From the NCBI GenBank assembly GCA_036320915.1, contig JAXBDG010000002.1, positions 248,001 to 312,000 of the forward strand: 64,000 nt of DNA, written 5' to 3'. The position numbers and the translations under genes are program-made. The notes under the pieces are model-generated. The model was not told where the DNA came from and searched no databases. It worked only from the letters and a program-made list of their open reading frames with translations. The DNA is from Linnemannia elongata (Eukaryota > Mortierellomycota > Mortierellomycetes > Mortierellales > Mortierellaceae). This document shows positions 1 to 10,621 of this stretch, in pieces (the stretch's first letter is position 1; every line of letters begins with the position of its first letter).

Positions 1-105
1 TTTATTTTTTTTGGTTGGGTTTGAGAGCACCGTTGGCATCTATTGCGCTGCATGACCTCATGGACTTTATATTGATGTGATGATTTTTCATTCTTCATTT
101 CACAG

Positions 106-1276
106 GTCTTTAGAGTCCACCCTCTGACAACAGAAGATATCCTGATGGAGGAAGGACGGGAAAAGTGCGAGATGTTCCTCAACTACTACTTTGTTTGCTT
201 CCGGACATTTGTCCTCGATCCCAACAGCCACAACTTTTTGAATCCTATGAGCATATATACCCTGGTCTTCCCTGGCGGCATCATTTCTGTAAGTGACTTC
301 TCTTGTCTTGCTGGCGCCTTCCATTTCAATCAAATCGTATAACATGTCATACTTATCGTCACATACTTTTATTATGACAATAGTATCATTTCCGACCAGT
401 ACCGCATTGTAGAAATGTGAGGAAGAGGATTCGACATTTGAAAGACAGGATAGAGGTGACACCAGACTGGATCAACTACGCGATCATCGACGACATAGTA
501 GATACGTTTGCGCCGTTGATCGGCGAAATCGAGACAGAGGTCGACATGATTGACGAACTGGTTCTTATTCTGAAAGAGTCGGAGCAGTCGGACATGTTGC
601 GGAGAATTGGTAATTGCCGAAAGCGGGTCATGAGTTTGCTCCGCCTGCTGACGGGCAAGGCCGATGTCATCAAGGGTTTGATCAAGCGGTACGAGGGCCG
701 CATGGGGCGTAAGAATATGGGCGAAATTGGACTCTTCATGGGCGACATACAAGGTATGCTTTGATACGGATGCATATATCTTTTGGATTTACTACTTGCA
801 CATGATGATTGGGCGATCGATTGACACTTTTCTTTTCTATTCGTGCCTGATAGACCATATTATCACGATGCTGCAGAACTTGTCGCACTATGAAAAGATC
901 TTGTCCAGATCACACTCGAACTACCTTGCCCAGATCAACATTGAGATGACCTCTGCCTCCAACGAAACCAACGACGTCCTCACCAAGCTCACCGTAAGCC
1001 AAGTTCCTCTTTGCTCGTTTCATTCTTCGTTATATAGCCTTATCCAAGTGTGTCCCTGACTCTAATTAGCAACATTGCGTTCCTTTCCACTTTAACAAAT
1101 AGGTTCTGGGAAGTATTGTGCTGCCGATGAATTTGGTGACAGGTTTGTGGGGAATGAACGTACCTGTACCGGGACAGGAGTCTGAGGATCTGGCGTGGTT
1201 CTTTTGGATTGTCACTGCGATATTCATCGCAGCGGGTCTGTTCCTGTTGATCGCCCGCAAGATCAAGCTCCTCTAG
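106..1276 (+). CDS. CorA-type Mg2+ transporter, C-terminal part (5' end outside window)
   Basis: Four exons are visible: 106-288, 384-753, 854-993 and 1103-1276 (stop TAG). All junctions are GT-AG and keep one frame; bases 1-105 read as the end of an upstream intron. The protein has the HPLTTEDI motif and then a long helical domain (VRKRIRHLKD, then GDIQDHIITMLQNL) typical of the CorA superfamily cytoplasmic stalk. The last exon carries the first membrane helix ending in the signature GMN (LWGMNVPVPG), a short acidic loop, a second hydrophobic helix and a basic tail. CorA proteins are pentameric channels for Mg2+ or related divalent cations. The form resembles fungal Alr/Mnr2-like members, but plasma membrane versus vacuole cannot be decided because the N-terminus is missing. 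Confidence 0.9.
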
Positions 1277-1457
1277 GGTCTCTCACTGAATACTTTTGGC
1301 CGTTATCAGTTCAGTGAAGCACAGTCACAATTAATAAAAACATCCTCAGCCAACGAAACGGAAACGTTTCTTCGACTTTTTTTCCCTTCTTTTTTCTTCT
1401 TTGCACTGTTCCAGCACAAACTCCTCCAGCAGAAACATAGACTTTCACACTCACACC

Positions 1458-2703
1458 ATGCCCGCTCATCCTCATCCTGCAAGTCAACTTTTCTCTTGTA
1501 TTTGTTTTCTTCTTACTCATTAAACCGTGAGAAAGCAACAGGGAGAACAGTGCGTTCTCTGAAAGGAGACTAACGACAAAAGTCATTTGTGCTAACCTCC
1601 TTTTTCTTTATTCCATTCCACTTCCACTTCCACTTCATTCATTGAACAACACAACAGACTGTCAAGATTGCCGTTATTGGCGGAAGTGGACTCTACAACC
1701 TCGAGGGTCTTACCCACGTCACTGAGGTTCACCCCGACACTGTAAGTTCTTCTCCAATTGCTTCTACTCTTTTCAATTCCAATTGCCTTGTTCTCGTTAT
1801 GTCAGTTTATCAAATTGAACACTTCTAGTGGAAGCTTGCGCTGTACTTCATACTGTTCTTCAACTGACTGTGCAATTGAACCTTCAACACATGAACATGT
1901 AGCCTTGGGGAAAGCCTAGCGATGCTATTACCATCGCCAAGACCGCCTCGGGTCTCCATATTGCATTCTTGGCCCGTCACGGCCGTGGCCACTACTTGAC
2001 CCCCTCCGAAGTCCCCGCACGTGCCAACATTGCGGCCCTCAAGGCCCTCGGTGTTGAAGCCATCATTGCCTTCTCTGCCGTCGGATCCCTCCGTGAGGAA
2101 CTCAAGCCCCGCGACTTTGTCCTCCCCTCGCAGATCATTGACCGCACCAAGGGTATCCGCCCCTCGACCTTCTTTGAGGACGGTTTGGTCGCCCATGCCA
2201 TGTTTGCCGACCCCTTCTCCGCAGTCCTCGAGCAAGTGATTTGGGACCAGCGTGGCGTGATTGAGGGCGGAGATTTCCATCGTCAAAAGACCTTGATTTG
2301 CATGGAGGGACCTCAGTTCTCGACACGCGCAGAGTCGCACATGTACAGGTCGTTTGGTGCGGATTTGATCAACATGAGTGTTCTCCCTGAGGCCAAGTTG
2401 GCCAGAGAGGCTGAGATTGCTTACCAGATGATCTGCATGTCGACGGATTATGACTGTTGGAAGGAGCATGAGGTTGCGGTGACAGTTGAGGCTGTCGTTG
2501 CGAACTTGAAGGCAAACTCGAACAATGCCCAGAGATTGTTGGCGGCTATCTTGCCTGGACTCGAGGATGTTGTTGAGAATGGCAAGGCCTTGGAGGGTCT
2601 GAAGGGAAGCATGAGGTTTGCGTGTATGACTGCTCCTGAGAGACGTAGCAAGGAGGCTGTTGAGAAGTTGGAGTTCTTGCTTCCTGGATACTATACCGTT
2701 TAA
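1458..2703 (+). CDS. MEU1: S-methyl-5'-thioadenosine phosphorylase (MTAP)
   Basis: Exons are 1458-1478, 1658-1741 and 1903-2703 (stop TAA), giving about 301 residues, the usual family size. The enzyme cleaves methylthioadenosine with phosphate to adenine and methylthioribose-1-phosphate in the methionine salvage pathway. Family blocks seen in order are VIGGSGLYNLEG (phosphate site), FLARHGRGH, AFSAVGSLREE, EGPQFSTRAESHMYR and NMSVLPEAKLAREAEIAY, followed by CMSTDYDCW. Exon 2 has no usable ATG, so a short first exon coding MPAHPHP was chosen; its only good donor is GCAAGT, which makes intron 1 a GC-AG intron. The first exon is the least certain part. The symbol follows the yeast orthologue. 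Confidence 0.93.
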
Positions 2704-3385
2704 AAAGACTGGATTGGAATCGTCGACAGTATCATTTTCATATCATCATATCATCGATAGTCAAAAATACAGTTTCTATTATTTATTCTTGAAGGAACCT
2801 TTGTGTGCTGCGTTGTTCAATTGCTCTCTGGAGTGTTATACTTTATTTTTTTTTGTTCTCGTTCTGTATTATCAAACGTCCTACAACGGATAGAGAAACG
2901 GAATGGAATGGTGTGGGAGACATGTGTCAATTGCTGTCATTTTCTTCCTGTCGTTACTATCCTGCAGGAGGTTGTTGCCCGCAGGGAGAGACTGGCTCGC
3001 AGGGTGGCTAGTTGGCTTGTTTGTATGACCAGTGAGTCTGCGCCCTGTGTGTGCTGCCCTTTTCCCGTCTGTTCTCACGTCACGCTCACGTGTGGAGTAA
3101 GAAAAGAAAAGAAGGGCAGGAATCGAGCAAATGCGGAGAGACACAAAAAAATGTATTTCGGTCTCCTTGAGTTGGGTGTTCGAAACCAAAAAAAAAAAAG
3201 CAAGGGGTCGGCTGCCTCACTCTTTTTCATTTCATTCTTTCCTTTCTCCACTCCACACATCATCCATTCTCTGAACACATCCTCGACCTTCAGGACCTTC
3301 CTCGAATCAATTACAAAGGGACTAAAGCGACATCCAGCACAAACTTAACGATAACCCTCAAAGGAAACGCGAACAATAACCGAAC
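2704..3385. other. Intergenic spacer between MTAP and calcineurin B
   Basis: Holds the MTAP 3' region and the calcineurin B promoter/leader. Open frames here are of low complexity (C/V/S-rich on +, K/R/F-rich on -) and lack family motifs. An A-rich run lies near 3188-3200 and a pyrimidine-rich leader at 3225-3260. No RNA gene or repeat was recognised. Confidence 0.6.
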
Positions 3386-4502
3386 ATGGGTCAAGGTGTA
3401 TCACAGCCACTCGAGGAGATGGTCAGGGACTCTAACTGTAAGCAAATCACAATTACTCACTGCTTGGTTGAGCACAGCGCGATGCACCAAGAACTATAGG
3501 CGACATTCAAACATAGTTGATTCTTTGGAAACGACAATGTGTGTTCCTGATGCTGCTTGTGCTTGTTTTCACACGGTCGTTGTGTGTATTGTGTGTGTTG
3601 GTGCGCCTATTATATGTATTGTGTATTGACCTCGCTGTTCGTTTTTTTCTCATATCTCCGTCATTTTATATCACGTTTACGACCCTTCGCCTCGCCTGGC
3701 TTTGTGTATCCCGACGTTTCTTTCTGCATTGGACAACCTCTATTGTTATCACACCATACTCATGGGATACCACGGAACGTCAACAACACACAACAACTAA
3801 CATCAAACGCCCACCCACAACCTATACATTTCTCACCTAATTGACAATGGACAAACAAACACCTCTCACAAATAGTCACGGCGGAGGAGATCCAAAGACT
3901 GTACAAGCGGTTCATGAAGCTGGACAAGGATGGGTCAGGTTCCATCGATAAGGAAGAGTTTTTGGCCATCCCTCAGATTGCTACCAACCCCTTGGCGTCG
4001 CGACTGATTGCAATCATGGATGAGGACGGTGGTGGAGATGTGGATTTCAAGGAGTTCATTGCCGGATTGTCGGCGTTCAGCAATAAGGGCAACAAAGTAG
4101 AAAAGCTCCGCTGTAAGATCCTTTTTCATTACTTTGCATATTTTGTTTGGTATCTGTGGTTGCCGCGTTATTTTGTCAATTACAAGACTATGTACATATG
4201 ACCTAATATCATTCTTCCTTCCTTCCTACCTTCCTTCCCTCTCCTTCCATTTCCTTCCTCAAATAGTTGCGTTCAAGGTATACGATATGGACAGGGACGG
4301 TTTCATCTCCAACGGCGAGCTGTTCCTGGTGCTGAAGATGATGGTGGGTTCAAACTTGAAGGATAACCAGCTCCAGCAGATTGTCGACAAGACCATCATG
4401 GAGGCCGACAAGGACATGGACGGTCGTATCTCGTTCGAGGAGTTCTGTGGTGCCGTTGAGAACACTGATATCGCCAAGCAGATGACCCTTGAGAGCTTTT
4501 AA
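3386..4502 (+). CDS. CNB1: Calcineurin regulatory subunit B
   Basis: Exons 3386-3437, 3876-4112 and 4267-4502 (stop TAA) give 174 residues, the standard length. It is the Ca2+-binding regulatory subunit of the protein phosphatase calcineurin. Four EF-hand loops are visible in order: [36 protein letters not shown] and [12 protein letters not shown]. The N-terminus MGQGVSQ has a Gly at position 2 and fits N-myristoylation, as known for the family. The start is fixed by this motif and by in-frame splicing into the [13 protein letters not shown] helix. Intron 1 (438 nt) is longer than most in this window. AATAAA-like sequence occurs near 4705. Confidence 0.96.
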
Positions 4503-6429
4503 GGATCGGGAGATAGACTATGGTGGCGATAAGGACCAGTACGAGGAGGATACGTTTTTTTAAGTGGCTGTTGGCCAATCTTGAGATGACGGAGGAGATT
4601 TGAGGTGGGTGCGGGACAAAGGAGAACGAGGTGTTTTATTTTGTCGGGGTCGCAGGAGAGGTGATATGCTTTGCGGATGGAAGGTTTTGTCCACCGTTTA
4701 CCAATAATAAAATTCATTTGTACAAAACACACAGGAGTGAAGGCGATTCAGCTGCTCGTTGCAACTTGACCCCAATTTCTATGGGAGGGGGTATTGATAT
4801 GTCTTCACTGGAAGAGTATTTTCGACGATACAATGCAATCTGTAATACCATGGAGCTACCAGCAGGATATCCTGAGACCTTCAAGTACATTTGATGTTTC
4901 CATAGGGTTTGAGGAAAGTGAGGAACGTAATGAGTTCATGAACTTGCGCATGCGCCTGTGAGATATTCAGTGCTTATTATTTATTACAATTGCCACCTGA
5001 GCGATTACCGATGCGAATGTGCAGCTCAACTTCTTTGCAATGGCCAATGAGTGGAATAGCAACGTCACCTCCTGGATTGGCGTTTGTCCTCATATTTTCT
5101 CTCTTTTGGATGTGGGTAGGATTAAAGTTGATCTTTGGTTCGATGCGAAATAGTCGTGTTGAGCCCTGTTTACAGTCTTTGAATAAGGAGCATTTGAAGA
5201 ATGAAGAAAATTGGTATAAAGTAAATTTTCATACGATACAAACCTTCTCTTGACGAACCCCTCCTTTTTTTCAACCTTTTCAACTATACGAAGCTTCTTG
5301 AGGTTCGGAATGACTTTTCTGTAGAGCACCCCCTTCAGCTCCAAGGTCATATGAAGGATTTCTGGTCCCAGGTTCTTTCAAGTCCACATTGGTCGATTTA
5401 ATTCACAGAAATGAAACAAAAAAAAAACATGGAAAAAAAATACAAAACGCCTCAGTGGCAAGTGGTTTATTTTACAGCGTGCTTTAAGGAAAGATAACCT
5501 TAGTCCTTGAACTTTCGGCGTTTGTAACATCTGTTTTGATCCGTTTTTTTTATAAGGTTGCCTGCCTGCCTGTCTGTCATTTTGATGTTTGACATGGACG
5601 GTCGTATGCTAAAGCCTGTTGTCCTCTATGGGGAATTAATAAAACGCGTAATAAAGGATGCAAGTTGGACAATAAGTCGACATTTGATCTCTTTGGGTAG
5701 GACCTGTAAAACGTGAAGCGGGTTCGTATGTGAGTGTTAGGGTCCATTATCTATCTTCCTCCTTTGTCCTTGTAAGTGTCAGTGAGCAGGTATTTTTTTT
5801 TCTCATGGCTTAAGCATAACACAGGAGGATATCATGGCTCAAGTTCCCCAAGGGGCGACCTTGGCACGCCGTTTGTGAAGGAAAGGGTTCACTTTTTTTT
5901 TCCATGGGATACTTCTTAGTGAATAGGTAGTCATCAGAGAGTTCACGCTATGAGCATGTGTGGGTAAAAGCGGATAGTAATTGACCTGTCCTCCAGCATC
6001 TTTTATTTGATATTGACGACACATACTTATATTTTTTTCTTCGAATCCCATTCCGTCGAAGTTCGGTTTGTGGTGAAGAGATAATGTAGGTTTCCTTTTT
6101 GTTTTTATTATTCACGAAAAAAAAGGACAGCTCAAATACTATGAGGTAGTGTTGTCATTTCGTCCTTTGCAAAATGCTTTAATTGTTTTCTATGTCGAAA
6201 TACTCAGCCGCACAAAAGATATGGTTGATCACCTGAACCAAAAGGAGGCTTCGGTTTTTTTTTTTTCATTTATGTCGGTAGAGGCGATTCACGGGTAAGG
6301 ATGATTCACCATTAAAAGTCATTTATAAAAAAAAACTCACAAGGATTTTGGTGCCTTGACTCAAAGTCTTTGATATGTAATGAGGATGGTGAGTATTTGT
6401 AGTGTCATTGTGCGTTTGCCATGCTGGAG
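4503..6429. other. Gene-poor spacer with unrecognised short ORFs
   Basis: After the calcineurin B 3' region nothing is recognisable. A + strand frame at 4790-4894 (begins MSSLEEYFRRYN) and another at 4990-5253 have ordinary composition but no conserved motif, no clear splice partners and no clear start. The rest is AT-rich with several A or T runs (5419-5428, 6258-6267). It forms the left margin of the duplicated kinase region. Confidence 0.5.
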
Positions 6430-6960
6430 GTAGGTCGAGGCGGATTCAGTCTTGTTGATATGGATCTTTCCTTTCTGGACCTCGGGTACCCAATAATCGG
6501 GTGTCCTAGCCTTCCGTGTGCTGAATATACAGTTGAATAGAGACACGAGTTTGTTGTCAAATGTGCATTGGGGATTGCTCTTGTATACAACCATAGTTAT
6601 CCATGGATAAAACTTCTTTGCATTATCATACCTCCCCGTGGACGAAATCTGCAAACTTGAGTTGCATTCCTTTAGCTACTAAAGCATTCGACGCATTCAG
6701 TGAAAACTACATTCAGAGCTAGAGTGTCAGCGGTTTATGACATCCATTGGAGCGAGAACAAGTCAACCATGAATGGTCGCGAAGTAACCATTTTCCAGTT
6801 TGCTGGACCCTGGGATCCTGAAACATTAGAAAGTTTTCATCTATACTTCAAAGTACAGGAGAAGGCGCTCTTGATAAAACATGGATCTCTAATTCCCTTT
6901 GATATACTGAGGGCAACGTCCTCCAAATCAGACAAAAACATGGAAAGATAGTAGGTGCAT
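6430..6960 (-). pseudogene. Decayed kinase relic (K6), related to the kinase at 17.6-19.8 kb
   Basis: Read on the minus strand, bases 6430-6530 code a recognisable activation/P+1 segment (TPDYWVPEV, then KGKIHINKT) matching GTPGYWAPEV...GKVHTDKID of K2. Continuing to higher coordinates, nucleotide similarity to the K2 exon 3/exon 4 region persists (intron, then AYDNA-like exon end). Beyond that only a faint RELEIHVLSR block near 6880-6910 recalls RKEARFLSR of K2. No continuous frame remains: the catalytic loop is unreadable and the frame is broken several times. It sits at the far end of inverted unit copy 1, as K3 does in copy 2. It is probably non-functional. Confidence 0.7.
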
Positions 6961-8599
6961 CTGAGCGTAGCCCTTTGAATAAAACTTTTTTTTGAACGTG
7001 TGCAGGAGGGGGGGAAGGAGGACAAAAGCGAGAGAGTAAAGAGTAAGGAACAAAGGTGACACAAGAAGCAAAGTTAAACTGAAGAGTGGGACGATTAAAG
7101 GTAGAGGTTGATTGAACAGGTTCCTTGATGGTCTTGGACACGTGGTTGTGTCTAAAGCTATCCACATCTCTAAAAAAATTGATGATCGATTGATCGATCG
7201 TATCGCGCCGCTTTTTTCCGACGCGTCGAGATGCGTTCTTCTGCCTTGGCTCGTTCGATAGAGGAATAAAACGATCATGCGATTCATCTCATATGAGACA
7301 TCAGCGCGCCGACATTCACGTCAAGTTGTGATGAAGAATGCCTGTTACTGGAAGGGGTGAAGTTTATTCTTCAAATTTCATATGTCAAATCTAAAAGAAT
7401 GCGTTGCGAAAGTAATAAAAAAAGTAAATCATAGATACAGCTGTGAGGACAATACTTTCCTTGTGGGTACTTTGAGCCTGTTGAAAGGGCCATGAATCTC
7501 TATTACCTCCTGCCCCGTCCTGTCTGATATCCCTGCGCACATCCCCTAAAATAATTCTCAGAACAATCGGGGATTAGAAAGTTGTCCACAATCCCATTTT
7601 TTTCATCCAGGAAAGGTGTTACTTGAAAGGATGCAATGATTCATAGCCATCCAGTCGCCGAGGTTTCAATGGAGTCGATGCAGTGCAACATTCACAAGAG
7701 CGTCTGCAAACATTTGTCGAGCTTGGCGTTTGACAGTGGATGAGTCCGCCTTCGAAATCCCCCTCTTCATGCAGGCAGGTGCACTCAAGAGGTGAAAAGA
7801 GGCGTGTGAAATTACTGAAGATTGTAGTGCAGTAAAACGATCCCGAAAACGATCACCTATACTGTTACTCAGCGTGAATAAGAATGAGGAACCTTATCAT
7901 AGGATTCGTTGACTAAAAGTAGAGAGGAGTAGAAGTGCTGTATGCGCACCCATTCTCTACGCCGTGTACAAAGAAAGTCGCAGAACTTGGCCTATTCCCT
8001 CCAAACATTCCTCGCAGTTTTCTGAATAAGAAATAGGAATGCTGCACCTTGCCAGTTAAATAAGTTTTGGTTTTAATTAAGCTCTCTATGTCATTTCTTT
8101 AGCAAAAGTAGAGATATGATTCCGTTATCATGCAACTGCTTCCTGTGCTATGTTCGATCGAGAGTCTGACTACATCTCATGTGATATGAATTTAAGCGTC
8201 TCCAGGCAAGAAATTGCAGGAAGGAAGCAAAGAAAAAAGGTGTCAGTGAAAAACTGGAATGTGAACCGACCAAGGTCATCTAACACAAACCTCTGACCAA
8301 CGCATCATTATCCTTCTACTATGCCCTCCAGCAGCTATGATTGTCAATATGTTTTTCTTTTCCTGTTTCCTTTTTTTTGTGCCTTTTTTTATCCTCTCAA
8401 CACATAGCTGCCAGGCAACAACAAAAAGCAGATTCAGCCAGTGGGTATGGGCCATCTCACCCACCGCATCGTCACCTGCTTCTCATTGTCACCAGAGGCC
8501 CAAGTAATACCAGAAAAGAAAGAAGAAGTCGCATCCATTCTTGATGCATCCAGAAATGCCCGACGGAACTTTTCAGCTTGCCCTATGCCACTCGGAGCA

Positions 8600-8745
8600 C
8601 CCACATGAGCACCTGCATCTTTCTGGCTGCACGAATAAAATCGACTATAGTGGATGAGTCTAGGACGACGGCGTTACACCTATCTGTATGCAGGCATTAG
8701 CACTCATGTGGACGAAGACCGTAAAATGACTCACCGCAGCCGATA
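8600..8745. repeat. Conserved imperfect palindromic element
   Basis: Outer arms CACATGAG/CTCATGTG and inner CTGCA/TGCAG frame a core containing GTGGATGAGTC. The same arrangement is found inverted at 21500-21640, so the structure was kept through the duplication. Related but more degenerate elements sharing the GGATGAGTC core occur at 7680-7820, 14030-14220, 14390-14560 and 22380-22530. No coding potential is apparent. Confidence 0.55.
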
Positions 8746-8878
8746 TACAAAAGGTACATGGCCTTTACCCAGCACCCTATCAAAAAGAATGAACCACAGC
8801 CCCCCTTTTTCCCCTCATAGAACTACTTGACCCTTGGTTGACAATACGAAAATGGATTCAGTCATAAAATAATGGGGT

Positions 8879-8995
8879 TCATAAGAAAACAGTGTAGCCT
8901 ACGACCTTGTACTTTCCTTCGTGGTGACAGATGAGTTCTAGCATGGCATCGGTCTTCAGCGTCTTGCTCTTGATGATCTCGCGATCATTGTTCAT
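8879..8995 (-). CDS. Short conserved ORF (38 aa), copy 1
   Basis: Minus-strand ORF MNNDREIIKSKTLKTDA... ending in KYKVVGYTVFL, preceded in the coding direction by a long pyrimidine-rich tract and the cassette, as expected of a leader. The same 38-codon frame with the same stop occurs at 21225-21341. I count six amino-acid differences, mostly from non-synonymous changes, which does not favour strong protein-level constraint. It could be a small protein, the first exon of a lost gene (a GTAGGC donor overlaps VVG), or part of a noncoding RNA. No family is recognised. Confidence 0.35.
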   Translation of the reverse strand: MNNDREIIKSKTLKTDAMLELICHHEGKYKVVGYTVFL

Positions 8996-9399
8996 GAGGT
9001 TTTTTCATGTAGAGAAAGTGAGATTGAGATTGAAGAAGTAAGAGGAATAGAATGGCATAAGGAAATGAAGTGAGCAAGAGTGAAGAAAGAGAAGTAAAAG
9101 TAGACGAAGGCAAAGAGGGGGAAAGGAGACAGAAGGAGAGAGAAAGAAAGTAGAGCAACAGTGACAGAGAGACATGAGCAGAGGGTTGAGAAGAGCAGGC
9201 AATGCCCCGAGTCAGAAGAGTAAAAAAAAGGTTTGGCAAGCAAAGGTTGGGAAGAAGGGAAGGGCGTAGGAAGGGCGTAGGAAGGGTGGAAGAAAAAAAA
9301 GGAAGAAAGAGAAGAAGACAAAGAGATGAAGTTGATATTATATTGAAAACCCACAGTTCTGAGTCAAGTCGGAGGGACTCTTCCCACGGTCCACTCAAA

Positions 9400-9960
9400 A
9401 AAAAAAAAAAAAAATGAAATCACAATGTGCCTTTATGCCTTGACTTTGGTCGTGTGCTATTACCGAGCCCATTCTATTGGTTCCTCGGGAGACGGGAAAA
9501 GAAAAGAAAGAAAACGAAAGACGCGAAGGCGCAGAGGAAAAGAGTAAAAAGGTCATGCCGATTGCGGGAACAAAAGCCCGATCCTGCAAGAAAATGAAAA
9601 AAGTAATATAACAACAACGACTATCAGTAATCAAGACAGATTGCCTACTCCTGCACGGACTGATAGTCCGCTCAAAAAATTAATATTATGCAGTCACTTT
9701 TTTTTCGCCTCTTCGCCTTGGCTTTGGTCGTGTGCCCTCTTTTTCCCATATCTTTTCCCGAACGCATTCTATTGGCTCAACAATCAACCCGCGGGCAGGA
9801 AAAAAGAAAAAGAACGACGCGAAGGCGCGGAGGAAAAGAGGTTTCAAGGAGTACGCTGGGCATGATGATCGCGAGAACAAACGATACCGCAAACACACGA
9901 AAAAGGAAAACCACGAGTTATTCAGTCGAGTTGCCCAGCCAAATAATCAAACAAAACAAA
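9400..9960. promoter_or_regulatory. Promoter-like cassette with hairpin, copy 1
   Basis: Two tandem modules, seen here in reverse orientation. Each contains, in order, a GCGCCTTCGCGT block in pyrimidine-rich context, CCAATAGAATG, ACGACCAAAGTCAAGGC, a TGCA-containing spacer, a T run and a short inverted repeat. The perfect hairpin CGGACT-GAT-AGTCCG is at 9656-9670. The CCAAT motif and the position between a kinase-type 5' region and a short ORF suggest a bidirectional promoter, but this is inference. In copy 1 the side that faces the kinase start in copy 2 instead meets the 3' end of K1, so it looks orphaned there. Confidence 0.55.
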
Positions 9961-10621
9961 ACAAAACAGCAAGACAACAACGCGAAGCAAAGTAGAGGCC
10001 ATTGTAGTACAGCAACAGAAAACAAAGCTCGTGCAAAGATAGGTCCACGAAATAAACGCAAAGGTAACTTTACCATAAGCATTAATGTCTTGTTGTGTTG
10101 TCGTGGTTGTACTGGTCTAGTTCCGTTATACAAGGTGAGTAGAGGCAAAAAGAGAATGAAAGGGAGTGAATCAGCGTGGCAAAGTCGCATACATGCATAA
10201 CGTGAAATGACCTTTCCCTCCTACCTCTTTTGACTCCACTTTCTCACGAGTGCAACGATTCGTTTGAAATGAAAAGTATTGTAAAACAAGGGTGGTTACA
10301 TTCTCGTTAATGCTGTCGATCCCTCCTCTACCAGGCACCCATGCAACGGACGAAAAAAAAAAACCAACAACAACTCCTAAACTCCACCCAATTCCTGTTC
10401 TTAATTTGAGTTATCATTGCCTTCAATTTTTTTTCTCCCTCTACATTAGTTGCTTTATTTTTTCAGTCATCCAGTCCTCAAAAGTAAAACTTGAGAGTCT
10501 TTTTCAGTTGGAGTTTTTTTTTTTTTAATGATAATGATAATGATAATGAGAAAGTAGAGGCGGTGATACACTGATGCTCACATTAGCCCTCACGTACCTT
10601 GGCGTTATCGTAAATCAGAGC

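Larger units (their letters stand above)
6990..10390 (-). repeat. Segmental duplication unit, copy 1 (inverted)
   Basis: This stretch matches 19870-23190 in reverse complement over most of its length. Anchor pairs checked by eye include 10301-10345 with 19880-19930, 9656-9670 with 20558-20572, 8879-8995 with 21225-21341, 8040-8150 with 22060-22170, 7560-7700 with 22500-22660, and 7060-7180 with 23010-23130. Divergence is modest with small indels. It contains the cassette hairpin, a conserved short ORF, a paired noncoding element, and at its left end the promoter-like region of kinase relic K6. Exact borders need an alignment. Confidence 0.85.

Noticed and set aside
6700..6951. 83-aa plus-strand ORF (begins MKTTFRARVSAVY)
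   Set aside because: It lies opposite the decayed kinase relic K6 and has no homologous frame at the corresponding place in copy 2.
7680..8745. Hammerhead-ribozyme-like strings (GGATGAGTC followed by GGACGA or CGAAA)
   Set aside because: The core CUGANGA is not matched (UGGAUGA instead), the GAAA is missing in most copies and stem II pairs in only one, so I do not call a ribozyme.
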